Translations under genes and position numbers: made by a program
In this document: positions 40,586 to 49,422 of the stretch, piece after piece
Position numbering within the stretch: the stretch's first letter is position 1
Layout: every line of letters starts with the position of its first letter
Assembly (NCBI RefSeq): GCF_900105715.1
Contig: NZ_FNRY01000001.1
Coordinates: 2,046,001-2,110,000, forward strand
DNA: 64,000 nt
Origin: Paramicrobacterium humi
GTDB taxonomy: Bacteria; Actinomycetota; Actinomycetes; Actinomycetales; Microbacteriaceae
Reading direction: 5' to 3'
Notes under the pieces: model-generated
The model's database searches: none
What the model saw: the letters and a program-made list of their open reading frames with translations, nothing else
Told to the model about the DNA's origin: nothing

Positions 40586-40751
40586 ACTTGCGTGATTCGC
40601 TTCCAGGACGATTGCGACGCACACCCTTCGCGTCTTCCGGCAACGGGAGGCCGCGAGTCGCCTCGGATTCGGCTTGCGCGAGTTCTACCGCCTGCCGCGC
40701 ACGCGCATCGAGCTGGTCATCATCCGCTGAGGAACCTCGCTTGCCGTTCAT
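40584..40751 (-). CDS. possible small protein upstream of vapB
   Basis: A 55-codon open frame (ATG 40751 to TGA) fills most of the gap between the sigma gene and vapB. The product would be hydrophilic (RARQAVELAQAESEATRGLP then a basic tail). No family was recognised and the RBS is weak. It may be a real small protein, a remnant of a longer gene, or chance. Confidence 0.3.
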   Translation of the reverse strand: MNGKRGSSADDDQLDARARQAVELAQAESEATRGLPLPEDAKGVRRNRPGSESRK

Positions 40752-40794
40752 GCAGCCGTTCTACACCGCTGCACCGACAATGGCGAGGGGCGCC

Positions 40795-41601
40795 TCAGAC
40801 CGCGGGGACCTGCTGTCGGAACGCGTTCGCGATGCGCAGGTTGCCGTGCTCGGCGACGCGCGCGAAGTAGGCGGCCCGGGACGCGGCCGAGACGCGCGAG
40901 GTCATCACGGCATCCGGAGCCGGCTTCTCGGCGAAGTACGTCGTGAGGGCGTCGTGCAGCAGCCGCACGGCCTCGGAACGCTGCTGCGACACGGCCGAGT
41001 GCGTGATGCCGAGCTCGGCGGCGATCTCCTTGACGGGGCGATCGTCGAAGTACACCTGGCGCACGATCGTGCGCATGCGCTCGGGCAGCGCCTCGATCGC
41101 GGACTCGAGGATCTCGAGGCGCTCGGTCACGAGAACGGCCTCGTCGGGAAGCGGGATGTCGGCCGCGAGCTTCTCGGCCGACGGGTCGTCGAGCGTCGTC
41201 ACGGTGCGCGCGGCGTCGGCGAGGGCCTCGGCGACGGTGTCGCGGTCGACGCTCATCGTCGTGGCGATCTCGTCGATCGTTGGCGTGCGCCCGAGGGCGG
41301 CGGTGAGGCTCTCCTGAACCGCGGAGGTCTCTTTGATGCGCTTGCGGGTGCCGCGGGACGCCCAGTCCATCGAGCGCATGTCGTCGGCGAAGGCGCCGAG
41401 GATGCGGCGGCGGGCGAACGCGCCGAACGGCACGCCGAGCTCGGGTTTGAACGCGTCGGCGGCGGTGACGAGGGCGACGGCTCCGACGGAGGCGAGGTCC
41501 TCGCGAGAGAGGTGGGTGGCACGTGACCACACATCGGCCACGAGGTATCCGACAAGCGGGAGGTTGTCTTCGATGAGACGATTCCGGTCTGCTCGCTGCA
41601 T
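40795..41601 (-). CDS. fliA: FliA/WhiG-family flagellar sigma factor
   Basis: RNA polymerase sigma-28 family factor (268 aa from ATG 41601, chosen because AGGGAAG lies 6 bases upstream; several in-frame ATGs to 41643 are alternatives). Region 2: LVGYLVADVWSRATHLSRED, VPFGAFARRRILGAFADDMR with SMDWASRGTR. Region 3: ALGRTPTIDEIATTMSVDRD. Region 4: LPERMRTIVRQVYFDDRPVK and EIAAELGITHSAVSQQRSEA. It presumably reads the TNAC-N15-GCCGATAG sites of this window. No anti-sigma FlgM gene was seen. The C-terminal extension after region 4 is longer than usual. Confidence 0.92.
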   Translation of the reverse strand: MQRADRNRLIEDNLPLVGYLVADVWSRATHLSREDLASVGAVALVTAADAFKPELGVPFGAFARRRILGAFADDMRSMDWASRGTRKRIKETSAVQESLTAALGRTPTIDEIATTMSVDRDTVAEALADAARTVTTLDDPSAEKLAADIPLPDEAVLVTERLEILESAIEALPERMRTIVRQVYFDDRPVKEIAAELGITHSAVSQQRSEAVRLLHDALTTYFAEKPAPDAVMTSRVSAASRAAYFARVAEHGNLRIANAFRQQVPAV

Positions 41602-41984
41602 GGCAGGCTTCCCTGACGCTTTCATTCGTGCCATCCATGGCATGTCGTGTTTTCGCCTAGGGAGGCGCACGGCTCGCTGGGGTTCACAGCTCGCCGTGTG
41701 GCGGCATCCGCTCTGTCACTCCTCGCACTCGCACGTCGGGTCGTGGCCGCCGGCGTTGAGACGGGGATGCCGGCAAACGCTGTTCCCTGCAAACACGCAT
41801 GAAACGCGAACGAGGGTCACAGCGTAGTGTGAGGTGATCCACAGTGGATGACCGAGACCTACGCTTCCATATCGCGGCCGAAACGACGAACGTTTCCGCG
41901 CCCCCAAAACGGGGACTTGGCTCAGCTGTCCCCTAACCACAGTCGGGGAGAATGTCGATGGGGAGCGCTCCCCATCCCGATCTG
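41602..41984. other. divergent control region between fliA and flgN
   Basis: No gene in this gap. It contains GGGGAC (41911-41916) with GTCCCC (41928-41933) and the perfect 20-bp palindrome GATGGGGAGCGCTCCCCATC (41957-41976), which ends 8 bases before the flgN -35. A possible start of longer FliA forms lies at 41602-41670. No clear vegetative promoter for fliA was identified. Confidence 0.55.
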
Positions 41985-42011
41985 TAACGCGGCGCCGCGA
42001 CCGGCCGATAG
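41985..42011 (+). promoter_or_regulatory. sigma-28 promoter of flgN-flgK-flgL-fliW
   Basis: TAACGCGG-N11-GCCGATAG (-35 at 41985-41992, -10 at 42004-42011). The -10 is identical to that of fliC and the spacing is the same. It lies about 50 bases before the flgN start. Confidence 0.75.
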
Positions 42012-42064
42012 ATGTTCGTGAGACGCAAGAACGATCGGGAATGACAGGGATTGAGGTGAGGCTC

Positions 42065-42547
42065 GTGGCTGCCAACGAACTTTCGACGCTGCTGTGGAGG
42101 GAGCGCGAGCTTCTCGAGATGCTGCTGTTCAAACTCGAGGAGGAGCAGCTCCTGCTCACGGCGGGCAAGTCGCGCTGGATTCAGTTCGCGACCCGTGAGG
42201 TGGAGCAAGTGCTCGATCGGCTGCGCACGACGGGCCTCGGCCGCGCCGTGGAGGTCGCCGCGGTGGCGGATGAGTGGGGTGCGCCGGAAGACGCGACCCT
42301 TCGGGAGCTCATCGGCCACGCGCCGGCCGGTCCGTGGGGCGACATCTTCACCGAGCACCTGCGGGTCATGACGAAGCTGACGGAGGAGATCGCGCAGCTG
42401 CGGAACGCGAACGAGCAGTACTTGCGCGCCGCCATGCGCGCGACGCAGGAGACGATTGCGGGGCTCAACGTCGAGACGGGCGTCTACACCTCGCACGGCG
42501 ACACGTCGCGTGATGACTCGGCGCGGCTCATCGACACCGAACTGTAA
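42065..42547 (+). CDS. flgN: FlgN-like export chaperone
   Basis: Chaperone for the hook-junction proteins FlgK and FlgL encoded next (160 aa). Helical FlgN pattern: ELSTLLWRERELLEMLLFKL, EEEQLLLTAG and LRNANEQYLRAAMRATQETI. I chose GTG 42065 because GAGGTGAG ends five bases upstream; ATG 42041 in the same frame is an alternative with a poor RBS. It is followed by flgK after 12 bases. Confidence 0.88.
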   Translation: MAANELSTLLWRERELLEMLLFKLEEEQLLLTAGKSRWIQFATREVEQVLDRLRTTGLGRAVEVAAVADEWGAPEDATLRELIGHAPAGPWGDIFTEHLRVMTKLTEEIAQLRNANEQYLRAAMRATQETIAGLNVETGVYTSHGDTSRDDSARLIDTEL

Positions 42548-42559
42548 GCAAGGGAACCC

Positions 42560-43972
42560 ATGTCAACGTTCAGCGGTCTGAACACGGCCTACACCGCGAT
42601 CGCGGCCGCGCGCATCGGCATCGACGTCACGGGGCAGAACATCGCCAACCAGGGCTCCGAGGGCTACACGCGCCAGCGGGTCACGACGAGCGCGCTCGAC
42701 TCCGCCGCGATGGCGGGCAAGTTCAGCATGGGCGTGCAGCCCGGCCGGGGCGTGAGCGTCGACGGCATCGCGCGGCTCGGCAACGACCTGCTCGACGCCC
42801 GGGTGCGCGACACGCTCGCGGCATCCGGGTTCTGGGCGACGAAGGCGACGGCGTCGCTCACGGCCGAGGGCGCGATGGCGGAGCCGGGCAAGAACGGGCT
42901 CTCGAGCCAGCTCTCGCAGTTCTGGGCGGGGTGGCAGGACCTCGCCAACAACCCCGATTCGGATGCCGCTGCCGCGGTGATCCTCAACCAGGCGCAGGTT
43001 CTCGCCGCGCAGATCAGCGCGGGCTACCAGTCGGTCGCCGACCAGTGGCAGAGCACGCGCGTCGACGTGAACGGGATGACGAGCCGCGTCAACAGCGCCG
43101 CCGACCAGATCGCGGCGCTCAACGGGCAGATCCGCTCGGCGCTGAACTCCGGCCGCAGCGCGAACGAGCTCATCGACCAGCGCAACCTGCTCGCGCAGAA
43201 CGTCTCGCGCCTCGCGGGGGCCACGGCGAGCCTCGAGTCCGACGGCACACTCACGGTGCGTGTGGGCGGCAACGCCCTCGTCGACGGCGTCACCGCACGG
43301 CACCTCGTCGCGAGCGGACCGCGCGACCTCGCCGAGGGCGGACGCGTCAGCCTCGCCTGGGAGTCGCGGCCCGACCTGCCGATCACCCTCGCCGGCGGAG
43401 AGCTCGGCGGCGCCCTCGCGGTGCTCGCACCCGCGAGCGAGGGCGGAACGCTCGCGCAGGTCGCGGAATCGTACAACGAGGTGGCCACCGAGCTCGCCCG
43501 GCAGGTCAACGCCGTGCACGGCGCCGGCGTCACCGCCGACAACAACCCGGGCGGCGACTTCTTCGCCCTCAGCGCCGAGGACGGCCCGGCCGCGCTCGGG
43601 CTCACGGTCATCCCGCAGAGCCGCGCCCAGCTGGCCCTCGCGCTGCCCGACGCGGGAGCGCTCGACGGCGGCAACGCCGACCTCGTCTCGCAGATCGGCC
43701 AGGCCGAGGGTTCGCCCGACGCGATCTGGGCGAGCTTCGTCACCCGCTTCGGCGTGGCGACGGCGGGCGATGCGCAGCGCGCGAACCTCGCCGAGACGGC
43801 ATCCGTCACCGCCGTGACCGCCCAGCAGTCGGTCGCGTCCGTCGACGGCGACGAGGAGACCGTGAACCTGCTCACCTACCAGACCGCGTACCAGGCCGCC
43901 GCGCGTGTTCTCACGGCCGTCGACGAATCGCTCGACGTGCTCATCAACAAGACCGGCCTCGTCGGACGCTAA
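42560..43972 (+). CDS. flgK: flagellar hook-associated protein FlgK
   Basis: Hook-filament junction protein 1 (470 aa). N-terminal motif STFSGLNTAYTAIAAARIGI, DVTGQNIANQGSEGYTRQRV; C-terminal motif NLLTYQTAYQAAARVLTAVD and ESLDVLINKTGLVGR. The middle contains the usual NLLAQNVSRLAGATASLESD region. An RBS AAGGGA precedes the ATG. Confidence 0.96.
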   Translation: MSTFSGLNTAYTAIAAARIGIDVTGQNIANQGSEGYTRQRVTTSALDSAAMAGKFSMGVQPGRGVSVDGIARLGNDLLDARVRDTLAASGFWATKATASLTAEGAMAEPGKNGLSSQLSQFWAGWQDLANNPDSDAAAAVILNQAQVLAAQISAGYQSVADQWQSTRVDVNGMTSRVNSAADQIAALNGQIRSALNSGRSANELIDQRNLLAQNVSRLAGATASLESDGTLTVRVGGNALVDGVTARHLVASGPRDLAEGGRVSLAWESRPDLPITLAGGELGGALAVLAPASEGGTLAQVAESYNEVATELARQVNAVHGAGVTADNNPGGDFFALSAEDGPAALGLTVIPQSRAQLALALPDAGALDGGNADLVSQIGQAEGSPDAIWASFVTRFGVATAGDAQRANLAETASVTAVTAQQSVASVDGDEETVNLLTYQTAYQAAARVLTAVDESLDVLINKTGLVGR

Positions 43973-43986
43973 GCGGAAGGAGCGAC

Positions 43987-44889
43987 ATGTTCTCTCGCGT
44001 GACCTCATCGACGATGACGCAGTCGTCGCTGCGCAACCTGCAGGGCAGCCTCTCGGAGCTCGCCCGGCTGCAGCAGAAGGCGACGAGCCAGAAGGCGTTC
44101 CAAGTGCCGTCGGAGGACCCCTCGGCCGCCGCGACGACCCTCGGCCTGCACGCCGAGCAGCAGCGCAACGCGCAGTACGCGCGCAACATCGACGACGGCC
44201 TCGCGTGGGTGTCGACCGTCGACGGCGCGCTCGCGTCGAGCACGAGCCTCATGAACCGCGTGCGCACCCTCACGGTCACGGGCGCGAACGACGGCGCCCT
44301 CGACGCGACAGCGAAAGAGGCCATCGCCGTGGAGCTCGAGGGCATCCGCGACGAGCTGCTCGCCCAGGCGAACACGCGCCTGCTTGGCCGGAGCGTGTTC
44401 GCGGGGACCTCGAACGAGGGCGCGGCCTTCATGACCGATGCGGCGACGCCCGGCAGCTACACGTTCACCGGCGTGCCAGGCGCCGAGGTGACTCGCCGCG
44501 TCGCCGACAACGCGACCGTTCGCGTCGACGCCGACGGGGCCGCCGTGTTCGGCGAGGGCCCCGACTCGGCGTTCGCGCTCATCGACGGCATCGTCGCCGA
44601 CCTCCGATCGGGGGTCAACATCGGGCAGCGCCTGAACGCGATCGACGACCGCATCGGCACTATGCTCGGTGCTCAGGGCGCTGTCGGCGCCCGGCAGTCG
44701 CAGATCGAGAGGGCGAAGGAGACGACGTTGGACGCATCCGTTCTGCTCGAGTCCCGCCGCACCGCCGTCGAAGACGTGGACGCCGCCGAAGTGCTCGTGC
44801 AGCTCAAGGCGCAGGAGCTCGTCTACCAGTCCGCGCTCGCCGTCACCTCGCGCGTGCTGCAGCCGACGCTCATGGACTTCCTCCGATGA
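43987..44889 (+). CDS. flgL: flagellar hook-associated protein FlgL
   Basis: Hook-filament junction protein 3 (300 aa). N-terminal MTQSSLRNLQGSLSELARLQ and PSEDPSAAATTLGLHAEQQR; C-terminal DVDAAEVLVQLKAQELVYQS and LQPTLMDFLR, typical of flagellin-like junction proteins. The ATG at 43987 follows AAGGAG; the larger overlapping open frame that reads through from flgK territory is a shadow. The stop overlaps the fliW start. Confidence 0.95.
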   Translation: MFSRVTSSTMTQSSLRNLQGSLSELARLQQKATSQKAFQVPSEDPSAAATTLGLHAEQQRNAQYARNIDDGLAWVSTVDGALASSTSLMNRVRTLTVTGANDGALDATAKEAIAVELEGIRDELLAQANTRLLGRSVFAGTSNEGAAFMTDAATPGSYTFTGVPGAEVTRRVADNATVRVDADGAAVFGEGPDSAFALIDGIVADLRSGVNIGQRLNAIDDRIGTMLGAQGAVGARQSQIERAKETTLDASVLLESRRTAVEDVDAAEVLVQLKAQELVYQSALAVTSRVLQPTLMDFLR

Positions 44890-45257
44890 GCGCTGCACTG
44901 CGCTTCGTCGCCCCGCCGCCCGGTTTCGACCCGCACATCGACTTCGAGCTGGCCACGGTCGAGGGCGCCGAGGGACTGTTCTCGCTGCGCGCCGTGCGCG
45001 ACGAGGGCCTGCGCGTCTTCCTCGTCGACCCCGCCACGGTTCTGGGCGATTACGCTCCGGTCATCACCGACGAGCAGGCGGGCGAGCTCGAGCTGACGGA
45101 TGCCGCTGACGCGATGCTACTCGTCGTCGCGAACCCCTCCGACGACGGTGTGAGTGTGAACCTCATGGCGCCCGTCGTCGTCAACACGACCACAGGGGCC
45201 GCGGCGCAAGTCATCCTCGAGAACCAGGACTTCCCGATCCACGCGCCTCTCGCGTAG
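44886..45257 (+). CDS. fliW: flagellar assembly factor FliW
   Basis: Small antagonist of CsrA (123 aa). In Bacillus, FliW binds flagellin or CsrA in turn and so couples flagellin translation to secretion. Family features: FELATVEGAEGLFSLRAVRD, RVFLVDPATVLGDYAPVI and a C-terminal LMAPVVVNTTTGAAAQVILE with NQDFPIHAPL. The ATG overlaps the flgL stop (ATGA). Its presence with csrA and a GGA-hairpin fliC leader completes the circuit. Confidence 0.93.
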   Translation: MSAALRFVAPPPGFDPHIDFELATVEGAEGLFSLRAVRDEGLRVFLVDPATVLGDYAPVITDEQAGELELTDAADAMLLVVANPSDDGVSVNLMAPVVVNTTTGAAAQVILENQDFPIHAPLA

Positions 45258-45272
45258 CGCTTTGTCCACCCC

Positions 45273-45302
45273 TTGAGGTGCTCGGCAGACGCTTTTTACT
45301 CT
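45273..45302 (+). promoter_or_regulatory. leaderless promoter of the YrhK-like gene
   Basis: TTGAGG (45273-45278), an 18-base spacer, and TACTCT (45297-45302) ending 5 bases before the ATG at 45308. No Shine-Dalgarno is present. Confidence 0.5.
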
Positions 45303-45307
45303 CGGGT

Positions 45308-45634
45308 ATGGCTCTCTTCGATCCGAGAAATCGTGACCTCAGTCCCCACGCGGCACGCGTGTACGCGGCATTCGGGCTCGCGCACGCCGTTGCCGACTTC
45401 GCCGCAGCGGGGCTGTTCGTCGTCGGCAGCGCCCTGTTCTTCAGCGAGCAGACGAAGATTCCCGCGACGTGGTGCTTCCTGATCGGCTCCGTGTTCTTCG
45501 TGCTGAAGCCCACGCTTCGGCTCGCGCGTGAGCTCAAGCTCGCCGCGCTCGACAAGGTCGGCACGCTCGCCTCGAACGCTCCCGAAGGACCGGCCTCGGT
45601 GCGCGTGAAGAAGCCCGATCAGGCCGACGGGTAG
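45308..45634 (+). CDS. YrhK-like membrane protein
   Basis: A 108-residue protein with two hydrophobic helices and the YrhK-domain pattern (AGLFVVGSALFFSEQ, CFLIGSVFFVLKPTLRLARE). Function unknown; YrhK-domain proteins are small integral membrane proteins. The ATG at 45308 was chosen over 45278 because of the -10 element just upstream. Monocistronic, ending where the next gene on the opposite strand ends. Confidence 0.75.
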   Translation: MALFDPRNRDLSPHAARVYAAFGLAHAVADFAAAGLFVVGSALFFSEQTKIPATWCFLIGSVFFVLKPTLRLARELKLAALDKVGTLASNAPEGPASVRVKKPDQADG

Positions 45635-46108
45635 TCAGGCGCGCTCGCCGAAGCTCGGCGGAAGCTTGCACAAGTCGTAGTAGTAGTCCGTCAGCCCCGA
45701 CTCGTCGCTCGCGTCGACGATGAGGTTCGCGCCCGCGTGCGGCAGCTCCTCGCCCGCGAGCAGCCACACGGTGTAGTGCCAGATGCCGCGCACCTTCTCG
45801 TTGAGCAGGCGCTGCCCGTCGACGATGAGCACCGTGTCGGGGTCGTCGGCGCCGTCGAGGGTGCCGGCCCGGAACGGCTCGATCGTGTCGCGACGCAGGG
45901 TGGCCTCGCCGACGGAGCCGAGCGAGAGTCGCAGCGGGTGCTGTCCGCGCTCGGCGAGGGCCCCGGCGAGATCGTCGGCGAATCGGGATGCCGCCGGGGC
46001 GCCGGCGCTCTCCACGGCGATCAGGCGGCGTCCCGACCGTGAATTGTGCAGGAACTGCTCGGCGGTCCAGGCGAGGAACTCCGCCCGGGCCCCGGTTGTC
46101 TCAGCCAT
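45635..46108 (-). CDS. uridine-kinase-like protein lacking the P-loop
   Basis: A 157-residue protein that resembles nucleoside/uridine kinases in layout: LIAVESAGAPAASRFADDLA aligns with the usual P-loop strand and helix, and TVLIVDGQRLLNEKVRGIWH with the Walker B-type strand (VDG..L....LR..W). The GxxGxGKT sequence is replaced by ESAGAPAASRF, so ATP binding is doubtful. Probably a degenerate relative of unknown function. Divergent from dnaX. Confidence 0.55.
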   Translation of the reverse strand: MAETTGARAEFLAWTAEQFLHNSRSGRRLIAVESAGAPAASRFADDLAGALAERGQHPLRLSLGSVGEATLRRDTIEPFRAGTLDGADDPDTVLIVDGQRLLNEKVRGIWHYTVWLLAGEELPHAGANLIVDASDESGLTDYYYDLCKLPPSFGERA

Positions 46109-46193
46109 GCTCCCAGGCTACGCCGGTTGGCGTCTCCCGGCGGCTCGTTTCTCGCCCAGCCGAATGTCGGCGCCGACCGTTAGCATTGACTCC

Positions 46194-48686
46194 GTGGTTA
46201 CCGCCCTGTATCGCCGCTACCGGCCCGAGAACTTCTCCGAGATGATCGGGCAGTCTCAGGTGACCGATCCGCTCCGCACCGCGTTGCGCTCCGACCGCGT
46301 GAATCACGCGTACTTGTTCAGCGGTCCTCGCGGCTGCGGCAAGACGACGTCGGCGCGCATCCTCGCCCGCTGCCTCAACTGCGCCGAGGGCCCGACCGAC
46401 ACTCCGTGCGGCGTGTGCCCCAGCTGCGTCGAGCTCAGCCGAGCCGGCGGCGGCTCCCTCGACGTCGTCGAGATCGACGCGGCGAGCCACAACGGCGTCG
46501 ACGACGCGCGCGACCTGCGCGAACGCGCCATCTTCGCGCCCGCTCGCGACCGCTACAAGATCTTCATCCTCGACGAGGCCCACATGGTCACGCCGCAGGG
46601 CTTCAACGCGCTGCTCAAGATCGTCGAGGAGCCGCCGCCGCACGTGAAGTTCATCTTCGCCACGACGGAGCCCGACAAGGTGATCGGCACGATTCGCTCG
46701 CGCACGCACCACTATCCGTTCCGGCTCGTGCCGCCCGCGCAGATGCTCGAGTACACGCAGAAGCTGTGCGACGAGGAGGGCGTCACCGTCGAGCCGGGCG
46801 TGCTCGCGCTCGTCGTGCGCGCCGGCGGCGGCTCGCCCCGCGACACGCTCTCGCTTCTCGATCAGCTCATGGCCGGCTCCGACGGCCGCACCGTCGGCTA
46901 CGAGCGTGCCGTCGCGCTGCTCGGCTACACGCACACGGCGCTGCTGGACGAGGCCGTCGAGGCGCTCGGCCGCAACGACGCGAAAGCGGCGTTCACGGCC
47001 ATCGACCATGTCATCCAGACCGGGCAGGACCCGCGCCGCTTCGTCGACGACCTGCTCGAGCGACTGCGCGACCTCATCGTCGTCGCGGCGACGCAGGGCG
47101 CGGCGGCATCCGTCCTGCGCGGCGTCCCGCAAGACGAGCTCGACCGCATGACCTCCCAGTCGGCCCTGTTCGGGCAGGCTCAGCTGTCGCGCATCGCCGA
47201 CATCGCGAACACGGCGCTCACCGAGATGACGGGCGCGACCTCGCCCAAGCTGCACCTCGAGTTGATGGTGGCTAGGATGCTGGTGCCCGCCGTCGACGAG
47301 ACCGAGCGCGGCGCCCTCGCGCGCGTCGAGCGGCTCGAGCGTCGAGCGGGGATGCCGGAAGCGGCTGCGACCGCGATCGACTCGTCGATCGAGCGGCAGA
47401 ACGCCCCTGCGGCACCTACACCGGCTCCGAGTACGCCCGCCGCACCTCCCTCGACGTCAAGCGCTCCGGCACCGCAGGCGGCGACCCCGAGTGCTCCCAC
47501 CCCGGCCGCACCGGCGGTCGATGCGCGTCCGACACCGTCCCCGACTCCGCAGCCGGCGCCGCGACCGAAGCCGACCGGACCGGTCACCCTCAAGCTCGTG
47601 CGGGACACGTGGCCCGAGATCCTCGAGAAGGTCGCCGCCGCCAAGCGCGCGTCGTGGATGCTCATCATGAACTCCGACGTGCGCGACTACGCCGATGACG
47701 TGCTCACTCTCGTGTTCCCGAGCCCGAAGGACGTCGACGCGTTCAAGAAGCTCAACGCGGGAGACGGCCCGAGCGAGCACTTGCGCAGCGCGATCCTCGA
47801 AGTGCTCGGCGTGCGCGTCAAGTACATCGCCAAGGTCGAAGGCGCCCCTTCCGGTCCGCCGCCCGCGCAGCAGCCGACGCGCACGGCTCCCGCGCCGCAG
47901 CCCGCGTCCGCGGCGCCACGGACACCGCGCTCCGAGCAGCGCGCCGCCGAACCCGTCGACGAGGGTGCGCCCTCCGACGAACCTCACCGAACGGATGCCG
48001 CGAGCCATCCGGCGCCGGCCCGCGAGGAGCCTGCGATCCCCGACGACTGGGCGCCGGCCGACGACGAACCGCCGTACGACCCCTACGACGACGCGCCGCC
48101 GCCGGCCGACCAGCCCCGTGCGGCCGAGCCGCGTGCCACCAACGGGCAGAGCCCGTCTACCGTCGGAGTACGCGTCGGCGCGGCGCCCGCGTCTTCCGGC
48201 GCAGCTCGTTCTCCGCAGTCCGCGCCTGCCCCCTCGGCGCCCGAGGCTCCGTCCGGCCCCGTGACCGGCTGGGACGTCGTGCAGATTCCGGCCGACGACC
48301 CAGAAGACCTCACGGCAGAGAACGCTGCTCCGTCCGGCGGTGCCGCCGAGGCGTGGGCAGAGCCCGACGACGAGCAGTGGGCAAGTGAGCCTCCCGCCGA
48401 CGAGTACGACGACGTCCCTGCCGAGTCTGTTCCGGCAGCAGCAGTGGCGGCTGCCCCTGCGGCGCCGACTCCCGCACACACCGCCGATGCCGGTGCTCCG
48501 TCCCCGCAGGCGAGCGCCCCCGCACAGGTCGCCGCGCCGACGCCGCACGTCGCGCCCGCCGAACCGGCGCCCGAACGGCCAGAGCGCCAGCAGCGCTCCC
48601 GCTACGGCGAGGCCGTCGTCAGGGAAGTGCTTCGGGCGCGCTTCATCGAAGAGCAGCAGTACACGCCGCAGCAGAGGTTCAACTAA
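46194..48686 (+). CDS. dnaX: DNA polymerase III subunit gamma/tau
   Basis: Clamp-loader ATPase (830 aa). Walker A SGPRGCGKTTSARILA, a Cys4 zinc module (CLNC...CGVCPSC), Walker B IFILDEAHMVT and sensor GTIRSRTHHYPFRL. The clamp-loader core is followed by a long Pro/Ala-rich region and the tau C-terminus. I chose GTG 46194 (VTALYRRYRPENF, the family start); the open frame extends upstream but lacks homology. TAGCAT at 46181-46186 lies 7 bases before it, suggesting leaderless transcription. No obvious slippery site for a short gamma form was found. Confidence 0.96.
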   Translation: MVTALYRRYRPENFSEMIGQSQVTDPLRTALRSDRVNHAYLFSGPRGCGKTTSARILARCLNCAEGPTDTPCGVCPSCVELSRAGGGSLDVVEIDAASHNGVDDARDLRERAIFAPARDRYKIFILDEAHMVTPQGFNALLKIVEEPPPHVKFIFATTEPDKVIGTIRSRTHHYPFRLVPPAQMLEYTQKLCDEEGVTVEPGVLALVVRAGGGSPRDTLSLLDQLMAGSDGRTVGYERAVALLGYTHTALLDEAVEALGRNDAKAAFTAIDHVIQTGQDPRRFVDDLLERLRDLIVVAATQGAAASVLRGVPQDELDRMTSQSALFGQAQLSRIADIANTALTEMTGATSPKLHLELMVARMLVPAVDETERGALARVERLERRAGMPEAAATAIDSSIERQNAPAAPTPAPSTPAAPPSTSSAPAPQAATPSAPTPAAPAVDARPTPSPTPQPAPRPKPTGPVTLKLVRDTWPEILEKVAAAKRASWMLIMNSDVRDYADDVLTLVFPSPKDVDAFKKLNAGDGPSEHLRSAILEVLGVRVKYIAKVEGAPSGPPPAQQPTRTAPAPQPASAAPRTPRSEQRAAEPVDEGAPSDEPHRTDAASHPAPAREEPAIPDDWAPADDEPPYDPYDDAPPPADQPRAAEPRATNGQSPSTVGVRVGAAPASSGAARSPQSAPAPSAPEAPSGPVTGWDVVQIPADDPEDLTAENAAPSGGAAEAWAEPDDEQWASEPPADEYDDVPAESVPAAAVAAAPAAPTPAHTADAGAPSPQASAPAQVAAPTPHVAPAEPAPERPERQQRSRYGEAVVREVLRARFIEEQQYTPQQRFN

Positions 48687-48689
48687 TCC

Positions 48690-49286
48690 ATGTATGAAGG
48701 AATCGTCCAAGAGCTGATCGACGAATTCGGTCGGCTCCCGGGCATCGGGCCGAAGTCGGCGCAGCGCATCGCGTTCCACATCGTCCAGACGGAGTCGTTC
48801 GACGTCTCGCGCCTGGCCGAACTGCTCGTCGAAGTGCGCGATAAGGTGCACTTCTGCGAGATCTGCGGGAACGTGGCGGAGCAGTCGCAGTGCGCAATCT
48901 GCCGCGACCCGCGTCGCGACCACTCGTTCATCTGCGTCGTCGAAGAGGCGAAGGACGTCGTCGCGATCGAGCGCACCCGCGAGTTCCGGGGCCTGTATCA
49001 CGTGCTCGGCGGCGCGATCAGCCCCATCGACGGCATCGGTCCCGACGACTTGCGCATTCGCGAGCTCATGCAGCGCCTGGCCGACGGCACGGTCACGGAG
49101 GTCATCATCGCAACAGACCCGAACCTCGAGGGTGAGGCGACGGCGACGTACCTCAGCCGGCTGCTCAAGACGCTGGAGATCCGCGTCACCCGATTGGCAT
49201 CCGGGCTTCCCGTCGGCGGTGACCTCGAGTACGCCGACGAGGTCACCCTCGGGCGCGCTTTCGAGGGCCGCACCGTCCTCGGCTGA
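48690..49286 (+). CDS. recR: recombination protein RecR
   Basis: Recombinational repair protein of the RecFOR pathway (198 aa). HhH motif [20 protein letters not shown], Cys4 zinc finger [16 protein letters not shown], Toprim strands [16 protein letters not shown] and [19 protein letters not shown]. It starts three bases after the dnaX stop; dnaX-recR is a common bacterial pair. Confidence 0.97.
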   Translation: MYEGIVQELIDEFGRLPGIGPKSAQRIAFHIVQTESFDVSRLAELLVEVRDKVHFCEICGNVAEQSQCAICRDPRRDHSFICVVEEAKDVVAIERTREFRGLYHVLGGAISPIDGIGPDDLRIRELMQRLADGTVTEVIIATDPNLEGEATATYLSRLLKTLEIRVTRLASGLPVGGDLEYADEVTLGRAFEGRTVLG

Positions 49287-49422
49287 TCGCAGGCTCGCCG
49301 AAGCGAGGATCGTCCCGGAGGCGGGACGTCCTTGTCGTAGAAGTGTGCTGTTCTCGAACCGCCGCCCGCGGCACCTACTGAATACGCCAGATCCGCTGAA
49401 TTAGTGCCGCGCGGGCAGGGAC

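Noticed and set aside
45783-46193. Upstream extension of the dnaX open frame
   Set aside because: Homology begins at VTALYRRYRPENF (GTG 46194). The upstream frame is the antisense of the neighbouring gene and contains the dnaX -10 element.
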